Assembly: GCF_022803015.1 (NCBI RefSeq)
Contig: NZ_JAFKON010000004.1
Coordinates: forward strand, 124,001-188,000
From: Arthrobacter humicola
GTDB lineage: Bacteria > Actinomycetota > Actinomycetes > Actinomycetales > Micrococcaceae
Direction: 5' to 3'
Length of the DNA stretch: 64,000 nucleotides
Part shown: positions 9,658 to 19,610 of the stretch, piece after piece
Numbering within the stretch: position 1 is the stretch's first letter
Layout: the number at the start of each line of letters is the position of its first letter
Program-made: the position numbers and the translations under genes
Notes under the pieces: model-generated
Told to the model about the DNA's origin: nothing
Databases searched by the model: none
The model's input: only the letters and a program-made list of their open reading frames with translations

Positions 9658-11070
9658 TCAGGCTACGTTGTTGGTGTAGTCGAGGTCCCGGGTTTCCTTG
9701 CTCACGAACAGGGCGATCAGCGTCAGCACCGCCATGGCGGCGAGGTAGACACCCACCAGCACGGTGCTGCCCCCGGCCAGTTCCCAGAGCCAGACGGCGA
9801 TGAACGGAGCCACGGCAGCGCCCAGGATGCTGGAGACGTTGTAGCTGATGGCGGAGCCGGTGTAGCGGACATTGCCCGGGAACAACTCCGGCAGGAGCGC
9901 ACCCATGGGACCGAACGTCAGGCCCATGAGCGAGAAGCCGATGATCAGCAGCGCCATGGCACCGGCGAATCCGGCGCTGAACAGCGGAACGAACAGCAGG
10001 CCGAAGGCGAGGATGCCGAAGGTGACAACGATCAGCATCTTGCGGCGGCCGAACTTCTCGGCCAGCGGGCCGGAGACCAGCGTGAAGATACCGAAGAATA
10101 CGACACCGGCGATCAGCATCCAGAGGAAATCGTTCCGGCTGTAGCCCAGGCCCGGGACGAACGCAGCGGCGGCGGCCTCGGTCATCGGCTTGCCGGCCTT
10201 TTCGGCGGCGGCCTTCGCCGTGTCCAGACTGGACGCCCGGGTGCCGTAGGTCAGCGTGAACGTGGTCATCAGGTAGAAGAGCACGTAGGTGGCGAGCATG
10301 ATGAACGTGCCCAGGATCAGCGGGCGCCAGCTGGTCTTGAAGACCCGTGCCAGCGGCAGCTTGGCAACCTCGTTGGATTCGAGGACCTTGGTGAAGGCCG
10401 GGGTTTCGATCAGCTTGAGGCGCACGTAGAGACCGATGATGACCATGACGGCACTGAGCAGGAACGGGACCCGCCAGCCCCATTCCATGAAGGCTTCCGG
10501 TGTCAAGGTGTAGCTGAAGACCAGGAAGATCACGTTGGCGATGATGAAGCCGATCGGGGCTCCCAGCTGCGGGAACGTGCCGTAGATGGCGCGCTTGTTC
10601 GACGGGGCGTTTTCGGTGGCCAGCAGCGCCGCGCCACTCCATTCGCCGCCGAGGGCCAGGCCCTGGCAGAAGCGCAGGACCACGAGGAGCGCCGGGGCCA
10701 GGAAGGTCCAGCCCGGGACGCTCGCCGTCGGCAGGCATCCGATCAGGAAGGTGGCAATACCCATAGTCAGCAGGGAGGCCACCAGCGTGCCCTTGCGGCC
10801 GAACTTGTCACCGAAGTGGCCGAAGATGACCGAGCCGAGCGGGCGGGCGATGAACGCGACGCCGAACACAGCGAAGGATGCCAGCAGCTGGGTGGTCTCG
10901 TTCTGCCCGGGGAAGAAGAGCTTCGGGAAAACGAGCACGGCCGCGGTGGCGTAAACGTAGAAGTCATAGAACTCGACGGTGGTACCGATCAGGCTGGCGA
11001 CAATCACGCGGCCGCGCGAATTCACCTGCTTGGTGGACCCATGCTCCGCGGAGGTGGCAGTGGATGACAT
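9658..11070 (-). CDS. MFS transporter, metabolite:H+ symporter (MHS) family
   Basis: 470 residues with about 12 membrane helices. The N-terminal GTTVEFYDFYVYATAAVLVF and the loop RPLGSVIFGHFGDKFGRK are signatures of the MHS subfamily (shikimate, proline/betaine, alpha-ketoglutarate and dicarboxylate permeases). LRFCQGLALGGEWSGAALL and GWRVPFLLSAVMV are also family features. Substrate is not predictable; an organic acid is most likely. It is transcribed divergently from narK. Its promoter side holds the CAAATAG dyad at 11186-11203 and an AT-rich TATTAT at about 11157-11162. Confidence 0.9.
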   Translation of the reverse strand: MSSTATSAEHGSTKQVNSRGRVIVASLIGTTVEFYDFYVYATAAVLVFPKLFFPGQNETTQLLASFAVFGVAFIARPLGSVIFGHFGDKFGRKGTLVASLLTMGIATFLIGCLPTASVPGWTFLAPALLVVLRFCQGLALGGEWSGAALLATENAPSNKRAIYGTFPQLGAPIGFIIANVIFLVFSYTLTPEAFMEWGWRVPFLLSAVMVIIGLYVRLKLIETPAFTKVLESNEVAKLPLARVFKTSWRPLILGTFIMLATYVLFYLMTTFTLTYGTRASSLDTAKAAAEKAGKPMTEAAAAAFVPGLGYSRNDFLWMLIAGVVFFGIFTLVSGPLAEKFGRRKMLIVVTFGILAFGLLFVPLFSAGFAGAMALLIIGFSLMGLTFGPMGALLPELFPGNVRYTGSAISYNVSSILGAAVAPFIAVWLWELAGGSTVLVGVYLAAMAVLTLIALFVSKETRDLDYTNNVA

Positions 11071-11185
11071 GTAGTAACGCTTTCATGAAGACCGGTCGGA
11101 TATTTCCCCAAGAGCCCGATGCCCGGGGCCGCCGGCTAGGGATTCGTATACGTCTGATAATAGTTCCCACCGTCCAGTCAATGGA

Positions 11186-11203
11186 CAAATAGTCCGCTAT
11201 TTG
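11186..11203. promoter_or_regulatory. Inverted repeat, candidate operator for MHS transporter
   Basis: CAAATAG-TCCG-CTATTTG, perfect 7-bp arms with a 4-nt spacer, about 25 bp upstream of the AT-rich -10-like sequence of the minus-strand transporter. The position suits a repressor or activator site. No cognate regulator gene is adjacent. Confidence 0.45.
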
Positions 11204-11278
11204 GACTCCGTGTCGTTGTCTCACGTGGTGGTCGTCACACCTATTCTCACACCGTCATAAAAGCCCCGATAGGCAAAA

Positions 11279-11332
11279 GTCACAGCGCGTTAATAAACCG
11301 CGTCCGTCCCGGAAACGCGGCGTCCCTACCTT
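11279..11332 (+). promoter_or_regulatory. Candidate GlnR-type promoter of narK
   Basis: 5-nt blocks spaced by exactly 6 nt: GTCAC (11279-11283), TTAAT (11290-11294), CGTCC (11301-11305), GAAAC (11312-11316). The last is followed, after 10 nt, by TACCTT (11327-11332) as a TANNNT -10. GTnAC and GAAAC are the two half-sites of the actinobacterial GlnR box. Here they are in phase but three turns apart, so this site is weaker than the nirB one; the shared 10-nt distance to the -10 is the stronger argument. Confidence 0.5.
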
Positions 11333-11365
11333 TGAAGGACATCACCCCCCAAGGAGGTCTCCCAA

Positions 11366-12781
11366 GTGACTGCTGAACGCACCGCCGAAATCGGCACCGC
11401 AGAGGTCGGCGCCGCCAGTACCGGCGGCACCCTTACCCTCGACCACCGGCCCGGCCGCTGGATCGCCAACTGGGATGCGGAAAACAAGGAGCAGTGGGAG
11501 TCGGCCGGCCGCTCGATCGCCCGGCGCAACCTGAACTGGTCCATCTTCGCCGAGTTCCTGGGCTTCGTGGTCTGGCAGCTGTGGTCGATCGTGGTGGTCC
11601 AGCTTCCCTCCGCCGGCTTCAAGTTCTCCACCAACGAGATCTTCTGGCTGATCTCCATGCCAAGCCTCGTCGGCGCCACGCTCCGGATCCCCTACACGTT
11701 CATGGTTCCCCGCTTCGGCGGCCGCAACTGGACCATCGTCTCCGCCCTGTTGCTGCTGATCCCCACGATCGGCCTGGGCCTGTGCGTCGCCAACCCGGCC
11801 ACCCCGTTCGGCGTCATGCTGTTCGTGGCTGCGCTGGCCGGCTTCGGCGGCGGCAACTTCGCCAGCTCGATGGCGAACATCACTTTCTTCTACCCCGCAC
11901 GGGAAAAGGGCTGGGCCCTGGGCCTGAATGCCGCCGGCGGAAACCTCGGTGCCGCCGTCGCACAGCTGGCCGTGCCGATCGCCATCACCCTGCTGGCAGC
12001 CGGCACCGTGAACCTGCCCGTCGCAGGGTTCATGTGGGTTCCGCTGATCCTGCTGGCGGCTTTCGGTGCCTGGAAGTACATGAACAATCTCACCAGCGCC
12101 AAGGGCGACGTGGCAGGTTCGCTGGCCGCGATCAAAGAGCCGCACCTGTGGATCATGGCGCTGCTGTACATCGGCACCTTCGGTTCCTTCATCGGCTTCG
12201 CCGGCGTCTTCCCCAAGCTCATTAAGGACTACTTCCCGGCATTTTCCTCGATCTCCGTCGGCACCGTGGCCCTGTCCCTGGCCTTCCTCGGCCCGCTGGT
12301 CGGGTCCCTGGCCCGCCCGTACGGCGGACGCATGGCGGACCGGATGGGCGGGGCCCGCATGACCGTCGCAGCCTTCGCCGCCATGGCCGTCATGACCCTC
12401 ACCATGCTCTGGACCCTGCCGCTGAAGAACTTCTGGCTCTTCCTCTTCCTGTTCCTGCTCCTGTTCACCGCCAGCGGCTTCGGAAACGGCGCCACCTACC
12501 GCATGATCCCGATCATCTTCGCCACCTCCAGCCGGGCCGCCCGCTCCGGGGCCAGCACGCACACCACCCAGCGGCTCGCGTCCTCAGCCCTCGGCCTGAT
12601 CTCGGCCATCGGCGCCTACGGCGGATTTATCATCCCCCAGGTCCTCAACGCCTCCAACACCGCCAGCGGTTCCTACACCTCGGCGTTCTACGGATTCGTG
12701 GGGGCCTACGTCCTGATGCTGGTGGTCTGCTGGTTCTGCTACATCCGCAACGCCAACCGAAATGCGATGGGACACGTCTAA
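11366..12781 (+). CDS. narK: Nitrate/nitrite transporter, NarK/NasA type
   Basis: 471 residues. GTG at 11366 is chosen because a near-perfect AAGGAGGT (11351-11358) precedes it. A ~55-residue hydrophilic N-terminus leads into about 12 helices. Family motifs are the first nitrate signature AGFGGGNFASSMANITFFYP (about residues 156-175) and the equivalent GFGNGATYRMIPIIF in helix 10-11, both glycine-rich segments lining the nitrate path. The gene is immediately followed, after 1 nt, by the nitrate reductase, so uptake and reduction are co-transcribed. A candidate GlnR-type promoter is at 11279-11332. Confidence 0.93.
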   Translation: MTAERTAEIGTAEVGAASTGGTLTLDHRPGRWIANWDAENKEQWESAGRSIARRNLNWSIFAEFLGFVVWQLWSIVVVQLPSAGFKFSTNEIFWLISMPSLVGATLRIPYTFMVPRFGGRNWTIVSALLLLIPTIGLGLCVANPATPFGVMLFVAALAGFGGGNFASSMANITFFYPAREKGWALGLNAAGGNLGAAVAQLAVPIAITLLAAGTVNLPVAGFMWVPLILLAAFGAWKYMNNLTSAKGDVAGSLAAIKEPHLWIMALLYIGTFGSFIGFAGVFPKLIKDYFPAFSSISVGTVALSLAFLGPLVGSLARPYGGRMADRMGGARMTVAAFAAMAVMTLTMLWTLPLKNFWLFLFLFLLLFTASGFGNGATYRMIPIIFATSSRAARSGASTHTTQRLASSALGLISAIGAYGGFIIPQVLNASNTASGSYTSAFYGFVGAYVLMLVVCWFCYIRNANRNAMGHV

Positions 12782-12782
12782 C

Positions 12783-15074
12783 ATGACCAAAAGCGCCGAC
12801 ACGCACTGCCCTTACTGCGCTCTGCAGTGCGCCATGACGCTCACATCTCCAGCGGCTCTGACCCCGGCTGCCCGGCCGGGGTCAGAGCCCGTAGACGCTG
12901 CACCGGGCCCCGCCACTACCCCAACGTCCGCGCCGCTCCTGACAGTCGCCGGACGGGACTTCCCCACCAACCGCGGCGGCCTGTGCCGCAAGGGCTGGAC
13001 CTCCGCCTCGTTACTGGACCACCCGGGCCGCGTCACGGAGCCCCTGCTGAAGGGCGCCGACGGCGTCCACCACCCGGTCAGCTGGGATGAGGCCCTCATG
13101 CGGATCGTCTCCGCCGTAAAACAGGCCCGCCTCGAGCACGGGGCTGACGCCGTCGGCGTGTTTGGCGGCGGCGGCCTCACCAATGAGAAGGCCTACCAGC
13201 TGGGCAAGTTCGCCAGGCTGGCTTTGGGCACCTCACGGATCGACTACAACGGGCGGTTCTGCATGTCCTCGGCAGCCGCGGCAGGCATGCGCGCCTTCGG
13301 CCTGGACCGCGGGCTCCCGTTCCCGCTCGCGGACCTCGACACCGCCAGCACCATCCTGATGCTCGGCTCCAACGTTGCCGAGACCATGCCGCCCTTCGTC
13401 CAGCACCTCCAGGGGGCCCGCGACGCCGGCGGCCTGATCGTCGTCGACCCGCGGCGCTCCGCCACCGCCGCCTTCACCTCCGACGGCGGCGGGCTGCACC
13501 TGCAGCCGCTGCCCGGCACCGACCTCGCCCTGCTCCTGGGTATCTCCCACGCGGTGATCCACGAGGGCCTCGCGGACGCGGGATACATCGCGGACCGGAC
13601 CACGGGTTATGACGCCGCGGTCCGCAGCGTCGCCAGCTTCTGGCCCGAACGGGTCCAGTCGATCACCGGCGTCCCCGCCGGGCTGATCCGTGAAACCGCC
13701 CGGCGGCTGGCCGACGGCGCCGGCAAGGGCGGCAGCTACATCCTCACCGGCCGCGGCGTCGAACAGCACGTGGACGGCACTGACACCGCCACGGCCGCCA
13801 TTAACCTCTCCCTCCTGCTGGGCCTGCCGGGCTCCGCGCGCAGCGGCTACGGCACGCTCACCGGCCAGGGCAACGGCCAGGGCGGCCGCGAACACGGCCA
13901 GAAGGCGGACCAGCTCCCCGGCTACCGGAAGATCACCGATCCCGCCGCCCGCGCCCACATGGCCAGGGTCTGGGGCGTGCCCGAACCCCTGATTCCCGGC
14001 CCCGGCCTTCCCGCCGTCGAACTCCTCAAGTCGCTGGGACAGCCCGACGGCGTCCGGTGCCTCTTCGTGCACGGCGCCAACGTGGCGGTGTCCGCCCCGG
14101 ACGCGAATGCCGTGATCGCGGGCCTGCGCAGCCTGGAATTCCTGGTGGTGTGCGACTTCTTCCTCTCCGAGACCGCCGCCGAGGCGGACCTGGTCCTGCC
14201 GGTGACCCAGTGGGCCGAGGAGGAAGGAACCCTCACCAACCTCGAGGGCCGCGTGCTCCGCCGCCGCCGGGCCCTCACTCCCCCGCCCGGTGTCCGCAGC
14301 GAGCTGTGGATCATGACCCGGCTGGCCGAAATGCTGCACGCGCCCTCCACCTTCAGCGAGGATCCGGAAACGGTGTTCGAGGAGCTCCGGCTCGCGTCCT
14401 CCGGCGGCCTGGCCGACTACTCCGGGATCGACTACGCCATGCTGGACCGTGGCGAGGCCGCCTACTGGCCCTACCCCGCCGGGAGCGCGGGCACGCCGCG
14501 GCTCTTCCTGGACGCCTTTGCCCATGCGGGCGGCCGGGCCGTGTTCACGCCGGTGACGCCCCGACGTCGTTCTTCTTCTGCGGGCTTCGCGTCCGCGGCG
14601 GACCGCCGGGTGGACCAGCGGGCCGACCGAGCCGGCGACGATCGTCCCGGCACGCCGATGACCCTCATTACCGGCCGCCTGATGGAGCACTACCAGTCCG
14701 GCGCGCAGACCCGCCGGGTGGCCGCCCTGGCCGAAGCCCAACCGGAGGCGCGGCTCCAGCTCCACCCCGCCGCGGCTGCCGCCCAGGGCATCGCCGACGG
14801 CGACTACGTCTCGATTTCCAACGAACGCGGCGTGGTCAGCTGCCGTGCCGAGCTGAGCACGGATATCCGCCCGGAGACGGTGTTCCTGCCGTTCCACTTC
14901 CCGGAGCTCGAGAGCGCCAACCGGCTCACGGAGGCGGCCACGGACCCCATTTCCGGGATGCCCGAGTTCAAGACCAGCAAGGTGTGGATCAGCCCGGCAG
15001 CTTCCCCGGATGCCCTGGCCGGCAAGCACAGCGGCGTTTCGGCCCGCGTTCTTCAAGCAGAGGAGACCTCATGA
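12783..15074 (+). CDS. nasC: Assimilatory nitrate reductase catalytic subunit (molybdopterin, NasC/NarB type)
   Basis: 763 residues; ATG at 12783 is 1 nt after the narK stop. A longer in-frame start at 12762 would overlap narK. The N-terminal [4Fe-4S] ligands are C9, C12, C16 and C68 (HCPYCALQC ... GLCRKGW). NGRFCMSSA holds the probable molybdenum-ligand cysteine. The molybdopterin oxidoreductase core and the C-terminal dinucleotide-binding domain (about 640-750, [16 protein letters not shown]) follow. It reduces nitrate to nitrite in the cytoplasm. Two low-complexity stretches are unusual: an Ala/Pro/Thr insertion between C16 and C68, and a Ser/Arg/Asp-rich linker near residues 598-625. The stop overlaps the next start (ATGA). 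Confidence 0.93.
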   Translation: MTKSADTHCPYCALQCAMTLTSPAALTPAARPGSEPVDAAPGPATTPTSAPLLTVAGRDFPTNRGGLCRKGWTSASLLDHPGRVTEPLLKGADGVHHPVSWDEALMRIVSAVKQARLEHGADAVGVFGGGGLTNEKAYQLGKFARLALGTSRIDYNGRFCMSSAAAAGMRAFGLDRGLPFPLADLDTASTILMLGSNVAETMPPFVQHLQGARDAGGLIVVDPRRSATAAFTSDGGGLHLQPLPGTDLALLLGISHAVIHEGLADAGYIADRTTGYDAAVRSVASFWPERVQSITGVPAGLIRETARRLADGAGKGGSYILTGRGVEQHVDGTDTATAAINLSLLLGLPGSARSGYGTLTGQGNGQGGREHGQKADQLPGYRKITDPAARAHMARVWGVPEPLIPGPGLPAVELLKSLGQPDGVRCLFVHGANVAVSAPDANAVIAGLRSLEFLVVCDFFLSETAAEADLVLPVTQWAEEEGTLTNLEGRVLRRRRALTPPPGVRSELWIMTRLAEMLHAPSTFSEDPETVFEELRLASSGGLADYSGIDYAMLDRGEAAYWPYPAGSAGTPRLFLDAFAHAGGRAVFTPVTPRRRSSSAGFASAADRRVDQRADRAGDDRPGTPMTLITGRLMEHYQSGAQTRRVAALAEAQPEARLQLHPAAAAAQGIADGDYVSISNERGVVSCRAELSTDIRPETVFLPFHFPELESANRLTEAATDPISGMPEFKTSKVWISPAASPDALAGKHSGVSARVLQAEETS

Positions 15075-16630
15075 CTGAGCGGATTGTGGTGGTGGGCTTC
15101 GGGCCCGTCGCCGCGAGGCTGATCGACGAGCTGCTGCCGGCCGTGCGCAGCGGCATCGCACACCTGACCGTCGTCGGCGAAGAGTCGGAGGCGGCGTACA
15201 ACCGCGTGCTGGTGGCGGATCTTGGCGTCGGCCGGACGACGCCGGCTGCTCTGGCCCTCGCGGACGCGGCGGCACTGGTGGCCGACGGCGTCGATGTCCG
15301 GCTGGGCGTCCGCGTCCGCCGCGTGGACCGCGCCCGGCAGCGGGTCTTGTTGAGCGACGGCACCTCCCCCGGTTACGAGCGGCTCGTCTTCGCCACCGGT
15401 TCACGGCCGGTCATCCCGAACCTGACCGGGCTCAACCCGGACCCGGCCGCGCCGGTGCTGCCGCCGGGCGTGACCGCCCTGCGCGATCTTCGCGACGCGT
15501 CCGTGCTGCATTCTGCCGTGGCGGGCGGAAAGCGCGTCGTGGTCCTGGGCGGCGGTGTGCTGGGCCTGGAGACGGCCCTCGCCGCGGCCGAGGAAGGCGC
15601 CACGGTGACCGTGGTGCACAATGGCCCGCATCCTTTGGGCCGGAACATCGACCGCGGCGGCGGCGCCGTGCTCGCGGCGTCCCTGCGGAACTGCGGCGTG
15701 CGGGTGGCCGGCAACGCCCGCTCGGTCGGCGTCGAACACAACGCGCCCGACGGCGGCTTCTCCGCCTTGTTGCTGGATGACGGCTCCGCGATCGACGGCG
15801 ACCTCCTGGTCCTCTCCTGTGGTGTCCGGCCGCGGACCGAACTTGCGGAGGGCTGCGGGCTCTCCACCGGTGCCGGGATCCTGGTGGACCACAAGCTCCG
15901 CGCCCACCACGAGCCCCACATCTTCGCGATCGGCGACTGCGCCGAGGTCCGCTGCCCGGACCCCGAGTGCGTTCAGTGCCGGACTGCGAGGGGTCCCTCC
16001 GGGCTGGTCGGCCCGGGCTGGCGGCAGGCCGAATGGCTCGCCGACTATCTGACCCTCCTGGCGTCCGGGGCTCCTGCCGAGGCGGAAGCCTTGCCGGCAC
16101 TTCCGGCGGAACTCCCGGGCGTGATCGTGCTCAAGGCCCGCGGCATGAACCTGGCCGTCGCCGGGGATGTGTCCGCGGACCCGTGGGACGAGGACGCCTT
16201 GAGCGCCGGGGCCGTGAACGGCCGGGCCCGGCTGCAGATCGCCCAGTGGGCCGATCCCGAGCACGGCCGCTACGTCAAGATGACCACCCGCGCCGGCGTG
16301 CTGGAAGGCCTCGTGGCCGTGGGCATGCCGCGCACCTCGGCCGAGCTGGTGCAGCTCTTCGAACGCGGCGCGGAACTGCCGGCCGACCGGTCGCTGCTGC
16401 TGCGCCTGGACGGGCCGGACCAGGTCGCTTCCCCAGGTGCCGCCGACCCCGCCCGGACGGTCTGCCGGTGCGCCGGTGTCAGCGGCACGGCCATTGCCAC
16501 TGCCGTGTCCGAGGGCTGCGGAACGGTGCCCGAGGTATCGGCGTCCACCCGCGCCGGCACGGGCTGCGGCGGCTGCCACGAGGACATCAAGGGCATCATC
16601 GAGGCCCACTTTCAGGGGGCGGCTGCCTGA
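15071..16630 (+). CDS. nasB: Nitrate reductase electron-transfer subunit: FAD oxidoreductase with C-terminal BFD [2Fe-2S] domain (NasB-like)
   Basis: 519 residues from the ATG in the ATGA overlap with nasC; AGGAGA (15061-15066) supports this start. It has an FAD-binding Rossmann fold ([17 protein letters not shown]), the YNRVLVADL motif seen in NirB-type flavoproteins, a second dinucleotide motif [20 protein letters not shown], and [10 protein letters not shown]. The C-terminus is a bacterioferritin-associated-ferredoxin-like domain with C465, C467, C499 and C502. It likely passes electrons from NAD(P)H to NasC. The organisation matches actinobacterial assimilatory reductases that lack a separate ferredoxin. 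Confidence 0.9.
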   Translation: MTERIVVVGFGPVAARLIDELLPAVRSGIAHLTVVGEESEAAYNRVLVADLGVGRTTPAALALADAAALVADGVDVRLGVRVRRVDRARQRVLLSDGTSPGYERLVFATGSRPVIPNLTGLNPDPAAPVLPPGVTALRDLRDASVLHSAVAGGKRVVVLGGGVLGLETALAAAEEGATVTVVHNGPHPLGRNIDRGGGAVLAASLRNCGVRVAGNARSVGVEHNAPDGGFSALLLDDGSAIDGDLLVLSCGVRPRTELAEGCGLSTGAGILVDHKLRAHHEPHIFAIGDCAEVRCPDPECVQCRTARGPSGLVGPGWRQAEWLADYLTLLASGAPAEAEALPALPAELPGVIVLKARGMNLAVAGDVSADPWDEDALSAGAVNGRARLQIAQWADPEHGRYVKMTTRAGVLEGLVAVGMPRTSAELVQLFERGAELPADRSLLLRLDGPDQVASPGAADPARTVCRCAGVSGTAIATAVSEGCGTVPEVSASTRAGTGCGGCHEDIKGIIEAHFQGAAA

Positions 16631-16633
16631 GTA

Positions 16634-16993
16634 CTAACCCGCTGGGTTATCGAAGTTCCTCTGCCACTGGGCATGCTCGAGGCCCGCTTCCAACCGGCGG
16701 TCCGCAGTCCACCTAGGCAGATATTCGAGCGCTGGTATCTCGCGGGCAGGCTTGGAGCTGTGCGTGGGCTCAGGCCGGGTCTGCACAGGCTTGGGTCTGG
16801 GGCGGGTCTGGACCTGCTTGGCCACAGGCCGGGTCTGGACGGGCTTCCGGGGGTAGCTCGACCGTGTGTCGGCTGTGTGGTGCCTCTTCCAGGCCACAAG
16901 CGCCCAGATGAAGAGTCCTGTCAGGGTGAGTTGCCAATAAGTGACCAGTATCCCGATGACGACCAAGATTAGAAATAGGGCGGGGATCCACAT
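16634..16993 (-). CDS. Small membrane protein with PVQTRP repeats, hypothetical
   Basis: 119 residues. The first ~38 residues form two hydrophobic segments (IPALFLILVVIGILVTYW, GLFIWALVAW). A Pro/Gln/Thr/Arg-rich linker contains three copies of (P/Q)VQTRP (about 51-73), then comes a soluble tail with PRWTADRRLEAGLEHAQW. The mix of helix, repeats and a Trp-rich tail looks like a real protein and not a shadow frame. The ribosome-binding site is weak. It converges with nasB, with 3 nt between stops. Function unknown. Confidence 0.6.
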   Translation of the reverse strand: MWIPALFLILVVIGILVTYWQLTLTGLFIWALVAWKRHHTADTRSSYPRKPVQTRPVAKQVQTRPRPKPVQTRPEPTHSSKPAREIPALEYLPRWTADRRLEAGLEHAQWQRNFDNPAG

Positions 16994-17517
16994 GGCGACA
17001 TTATGCCTTTGCTTGACGCCAGGAGGTAGAGGCCTTACTCCCGTGGTTTAAGCACGGCGGCGCGCAAGGAAGACCCGCGCACCCGAAGAGAACTCCAAGC
17101 TGGACCGGCCATCATCCAAAAGAGCCCCGACCAACCGTGAGGGCTCTGGCCAACTCCGCTCCGCTAAGGCTAAGCGGCCTTTCCAAACCACACAGGAATG
17201 AACACATACCGGGAAGCCCCGACATCCTTCGGACGCAGCTCACTGCGTGACCCAGACGCGCCACGGGTTCGGCCTTGCCGCTGGTTCTTCTAAGGCCAGT
17301 TCGCTTGATGCAGTTCGTTCTCGCCCGATCCTGCGGGAGCCCTGGTGCTGCCAGCCGGGCTGGCCTATCTCCGCAGATAAGTAGCGGACACCTCATAGGC
17401 GCGTAGTCGATACCTGCGTTGGAGCCGGAGGGCTGCGGTAGCATGCAAGGGCTTTGCAGTCAGGGACTCGTCCCGTATGTCTGGGGGGACTTTTGCAAGC
17501 TACAAAGGAGGACCTTA
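16994..17517. other. Gene-free stretch, 524 bp
   Basis: No convincing coding region. The only longer frame (17112-17444, minus) lacks a ribosome-binding site and recognisable content. It contains a 7-bp inverted repeat AGAGCCC...GGGCTCT (17121-17147), and near its right end a TAGCAT -10-like sequence that could serve the secreted-protein gene at 17518. Confidence 0.5.
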
Positions 17518-18003
17518 ATGAAACGCTGGCTCGCACCCATCACCATCGCAGTCGCCGCCGCACTCTCCGCAAGTGCCGGCCCGGCTGTTGCCGCCGCCAC
17601 TCCCGTTCCGGTGGACCAAACACCTTTCACGATCGCCTGTCCGACGTTCGATCTCCAGGCTCAGCTCTCGGGCAAGGCAGGGACTGTCGTCCTGCCGGGA
17701 GACCGGGTCGCCTTAACCGGCCCCAATTTGAGGATTACCCTCACGGGGCCCGCTCCTGCTCTGAAAACGGTGACCTACGTCATTACCGGGGTGACCCACG
17801 TTACGACCCTGCAGGACGGCAGCTTTGACGTCACCGCCACAGGGAGGAACACCATTATCGTTCCAGACGCGAACGGGCACCCCGCGGGGCTGTTCCTCAC
17901 TACGGGCACCATGCACTGGACGCTCAATCCTGACTTCAGCGAAAGGACGTTGTTCTCCGGAAAGGGCACCGTAACCGACGTCTGCAGCTTGCTGGCGCCG
18001 TAA
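17518..18003 (+). CDS. Secreted hypothetical protein
   Basis: 161 residues; ATG at 17518 preceded by AAAGGAGG (17504-17511). A classic signal peptide covers about residues 1-27 (MKRWLAPITIAVAAALSASAG, then AVAAA as a likely cleavage region). The mature part (~134 residues) is rich in Thr/Gly and predicted beta strands, with two cysteines (IACPTFDL and DVCSLLAP) that could form a disulfide. No known domain recognised. It is followed by a strong terminator, so it appears to be monocistronic. Confidence 0.85.
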   Translation: MKRWLAPITIAVAAALSASAGPAVAAATPVPVDQTPFTIACPTFDLQAQLSGKAGTVVLPGDRVALTGPNLRITLTGPAPALKTVTYVITGVTHVTTLQDGSFDVTATGRNTIIVPDANGHPAGLFLTTGTMHWTLNPDFSERTLFSGKGTVTDVCSLLAP

Positions 18004-18019
18004 CCCCCGACAACACAGG

Positions 18020-18045
18020 GCGCCCCCGGCAGTTGCCGGGGGCGC
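18020..18045 (+). terminator. Intrinsic terminator after secreted-protein gene
   Basis: GCGCCCCCGGC(A) and (T)GCCGGGGGCGC pair over 11-12 bp with a 4-nt loop, followed by TTTT at 18046-18049. It lies 17 nt after the stop. Confidence 0.88.
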
Positions 18046-18186
18046 TTTTGCCTTCAAATCGGCCAGTCCGGAGTTCAGGGCACTTAGCAACTCCAACCGC
18101 CCCGAAGCGGGCCTTTCTCCCCTTGGCACGTCCGAGGGGTGGGGATGCAATGAACGTAGGTTCCGTTCATCCGCAGGAGGCATCCC

Positions 18187-18825
18187 ATGAACGTCCCGGT
18201 CATTTTGGCGCTCGGCGCGATCATTGTGTTCGCGGTCGTGATGGGTGTTGTCATGTCCCGTGAAAAGGATCCGCAACGGCGGGCCGCCGCGCTGACGCGC
18301 ACCGGCGCGGCCGTCATGGCGGCGTTCACCGTCATCGGGGGAATCTTCATCGGCGGCTTCGCGATGCAGGACCCGGGCGGAACAACCGGAACGCTGATCA
18401 CGCTCGCCTGGGTGGTGCCGATGCTCATCCTCGCGGTCTCGGCCTGGTTCTGGCCGGCGGCAACCGCTCCCCTGCTGCTCGCGCTCGCCTCGGCCTTCAT
18501 TGCTGCGTGCGTGTGGCTCGCCTTCGACCCCGCCGCCCTGAGCGCCTTCCTCAACGACAACGGCCCCCTCATCGCCGTCAGCGTTCTCGCGCTGGCGTTC
18601 CCGGCCGCAATCCTTGGCCTGAAAGTTACCGCACTGGCCGGCTGGCTGTTGGTGGGCTTGGGGGTGTTGCCGCTGTTGATCACGATCATCGGAAGGTCGG
18701 GTGCGGTCGGATCGCTGATCGCCGCCAGCTTGGTTCCCCTGGCCTGCGGGATCGCCTATCTGCTGTCCGTCCGAATGGCGAGGGCGGGTTCGACGTCGGG
18801 AACCATCCACCCGGCGGCTGCCTAA
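18187..18825 (+). CDS. Multi-pass membrane protein, hypothetical
   Basis: 212 residues, start ATG preceded by GCAGGAGG (18173-18180). About six to seven hydrophobic helices (for example VPVILALGAIIVFAVVMGVV, LITLAWVVPMLILAVSAWFW, LLLALASAFIAACVWLAF) with short charged loops, Gly/Ala-rich. No transporter or enzyme signature is visible. The gene stands alone between the secreted protein and the acidic protein gene. Confidence 0.75.
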   Translation: MNVPVILALGAIIVFAVVMGVVMSREKDPQRRAAALTRTGAAVMAAFTVIGGIFIGGFAMQDPGGTTGTLITLAWVVPMLILAVSAWFWPAATAPLLLALASAFIAACVWLAFDPAALSAFLNDNGPLIAVSVLALAFPAAILGLKVTALAGWLLVGLGVLPLLITIIGRSGAVGSLIAASLVPLACGIAYLLSVRMARAGSTSGTIHPAAA

Positions 18826-18901
18826 GGCTGCCGCACCGCCGCCAAACCCGGCCGCGTAACGCAAATCGGGCCGCGGGCAAACGGCGGGTAGCATCGGGGC
18901 C

Positions 18902-19594
18902 ATGAGCGCCGACGACGACGACATCACCGAAGAACTGCTGGCCGACGCCGGGAAGCTGACAGGGTTGAGCCTGGAACTGCTTGGGCTCGACCCCCACCCG
19001 GACGACATGACGGCCGAGCAACGGCTCCAGTTTGATCCCGAAGACCTGGCCGAGATGGCCGACGTTTCTCCGGTTGACCGTCACAAAGCCGTGGGCCAGA
19101 CCCGCCTGCTGGCCGGACTCCTGTGGAACTCGTCCAGCATTCTGATCGACCAGTTGTTCCGCGATCTCGGAACGCTCAGCACGCTGGATGTTCTCACGCC
19201 GGCCGACATTGCCGGGACCTCGGTCCTGTCCTCGCTGCCGCCACAGTTCGCCGCCAGCTACGACGCGAAGTTCACCCAGAAGTTCATCGTGGTCGCGGCC
19301 GACGTCACCGCGTCGCTGGTCCGGGGCTGGACCGCCCCCGGCTGCCTTGCAGCGGAACTAGCCGTCCGCTGCCTGCTCGATCAGGCGGAAATCACCGAGG
19401 ACATCTACGAACTGGACCTTCCGGAGGACTGGCGGGCCGACGTCGAGGAAGTCCTGTTGGAGGATGCCGACAGTGACGCGCTGTACTCCGACAACCTTGA
19501 CGTCCTCGAGGACGACGCCGCAAGTCTGGATTTCGAGCAGTGGTTCAAACCCTTCACCCCTGGCGACACGGTTCCGCCGTACGCCTACTCCTGA
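18902..19594 (+). CDS. Acidic soluble protein of unknown function
   Basis: 230 residues, rich in Asp/Glu at both ends (MSADDDDITEELLADAG; EVLLEDADSDALYSDNLDVLEDDAA), predicted mostly helical, with no signal peptide or membrane helix. The centre (about 60-150) is less charged and likely folded (HKAVGQTRLLAGLLWNSSSI, WTAPGCLAAELAVRCLLDQA). I do not recognise the family. Codon use matches neighbours. The start is placed at ATG 18902. Confidence 0.7.
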   Translation: MSADDDDITEELLADAGKLTGLSLELLGLDPHPDDMTAEQRLQFDPEDLAEMADVSPVDRHKAVGQTRLLAGLLWNSSSILIDQLFRDLGTLSTLDVLTPADIAGTSVLSSLPPQFAASYDAKFTQKFIVVAADVTASLVRGWTAPGCLAAELAVRCLLDQAEITEDIYELDLPEDWRADVEEVLLEDADSDALYSDNLDVLEDDAASLDFEQWFKPFTPGDTVPPYAYS

Positions 19595-19610
19595 GCTCTA
19601 CGACTGAGCC

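Noticed and set aside
14057..15070. Upstream extension of the nasB frame
   Set aside because: It overlaps nasC in another frame; ATG at 15071 has a ribosome-binding site and the correct FAD-binding start.
17112..17444. 110-codon minus-strand frame
   Set aside because: No ribosome-binding site, unusual composition with scattered Cys/Arg, no recognisable domain; treated as non-coding.
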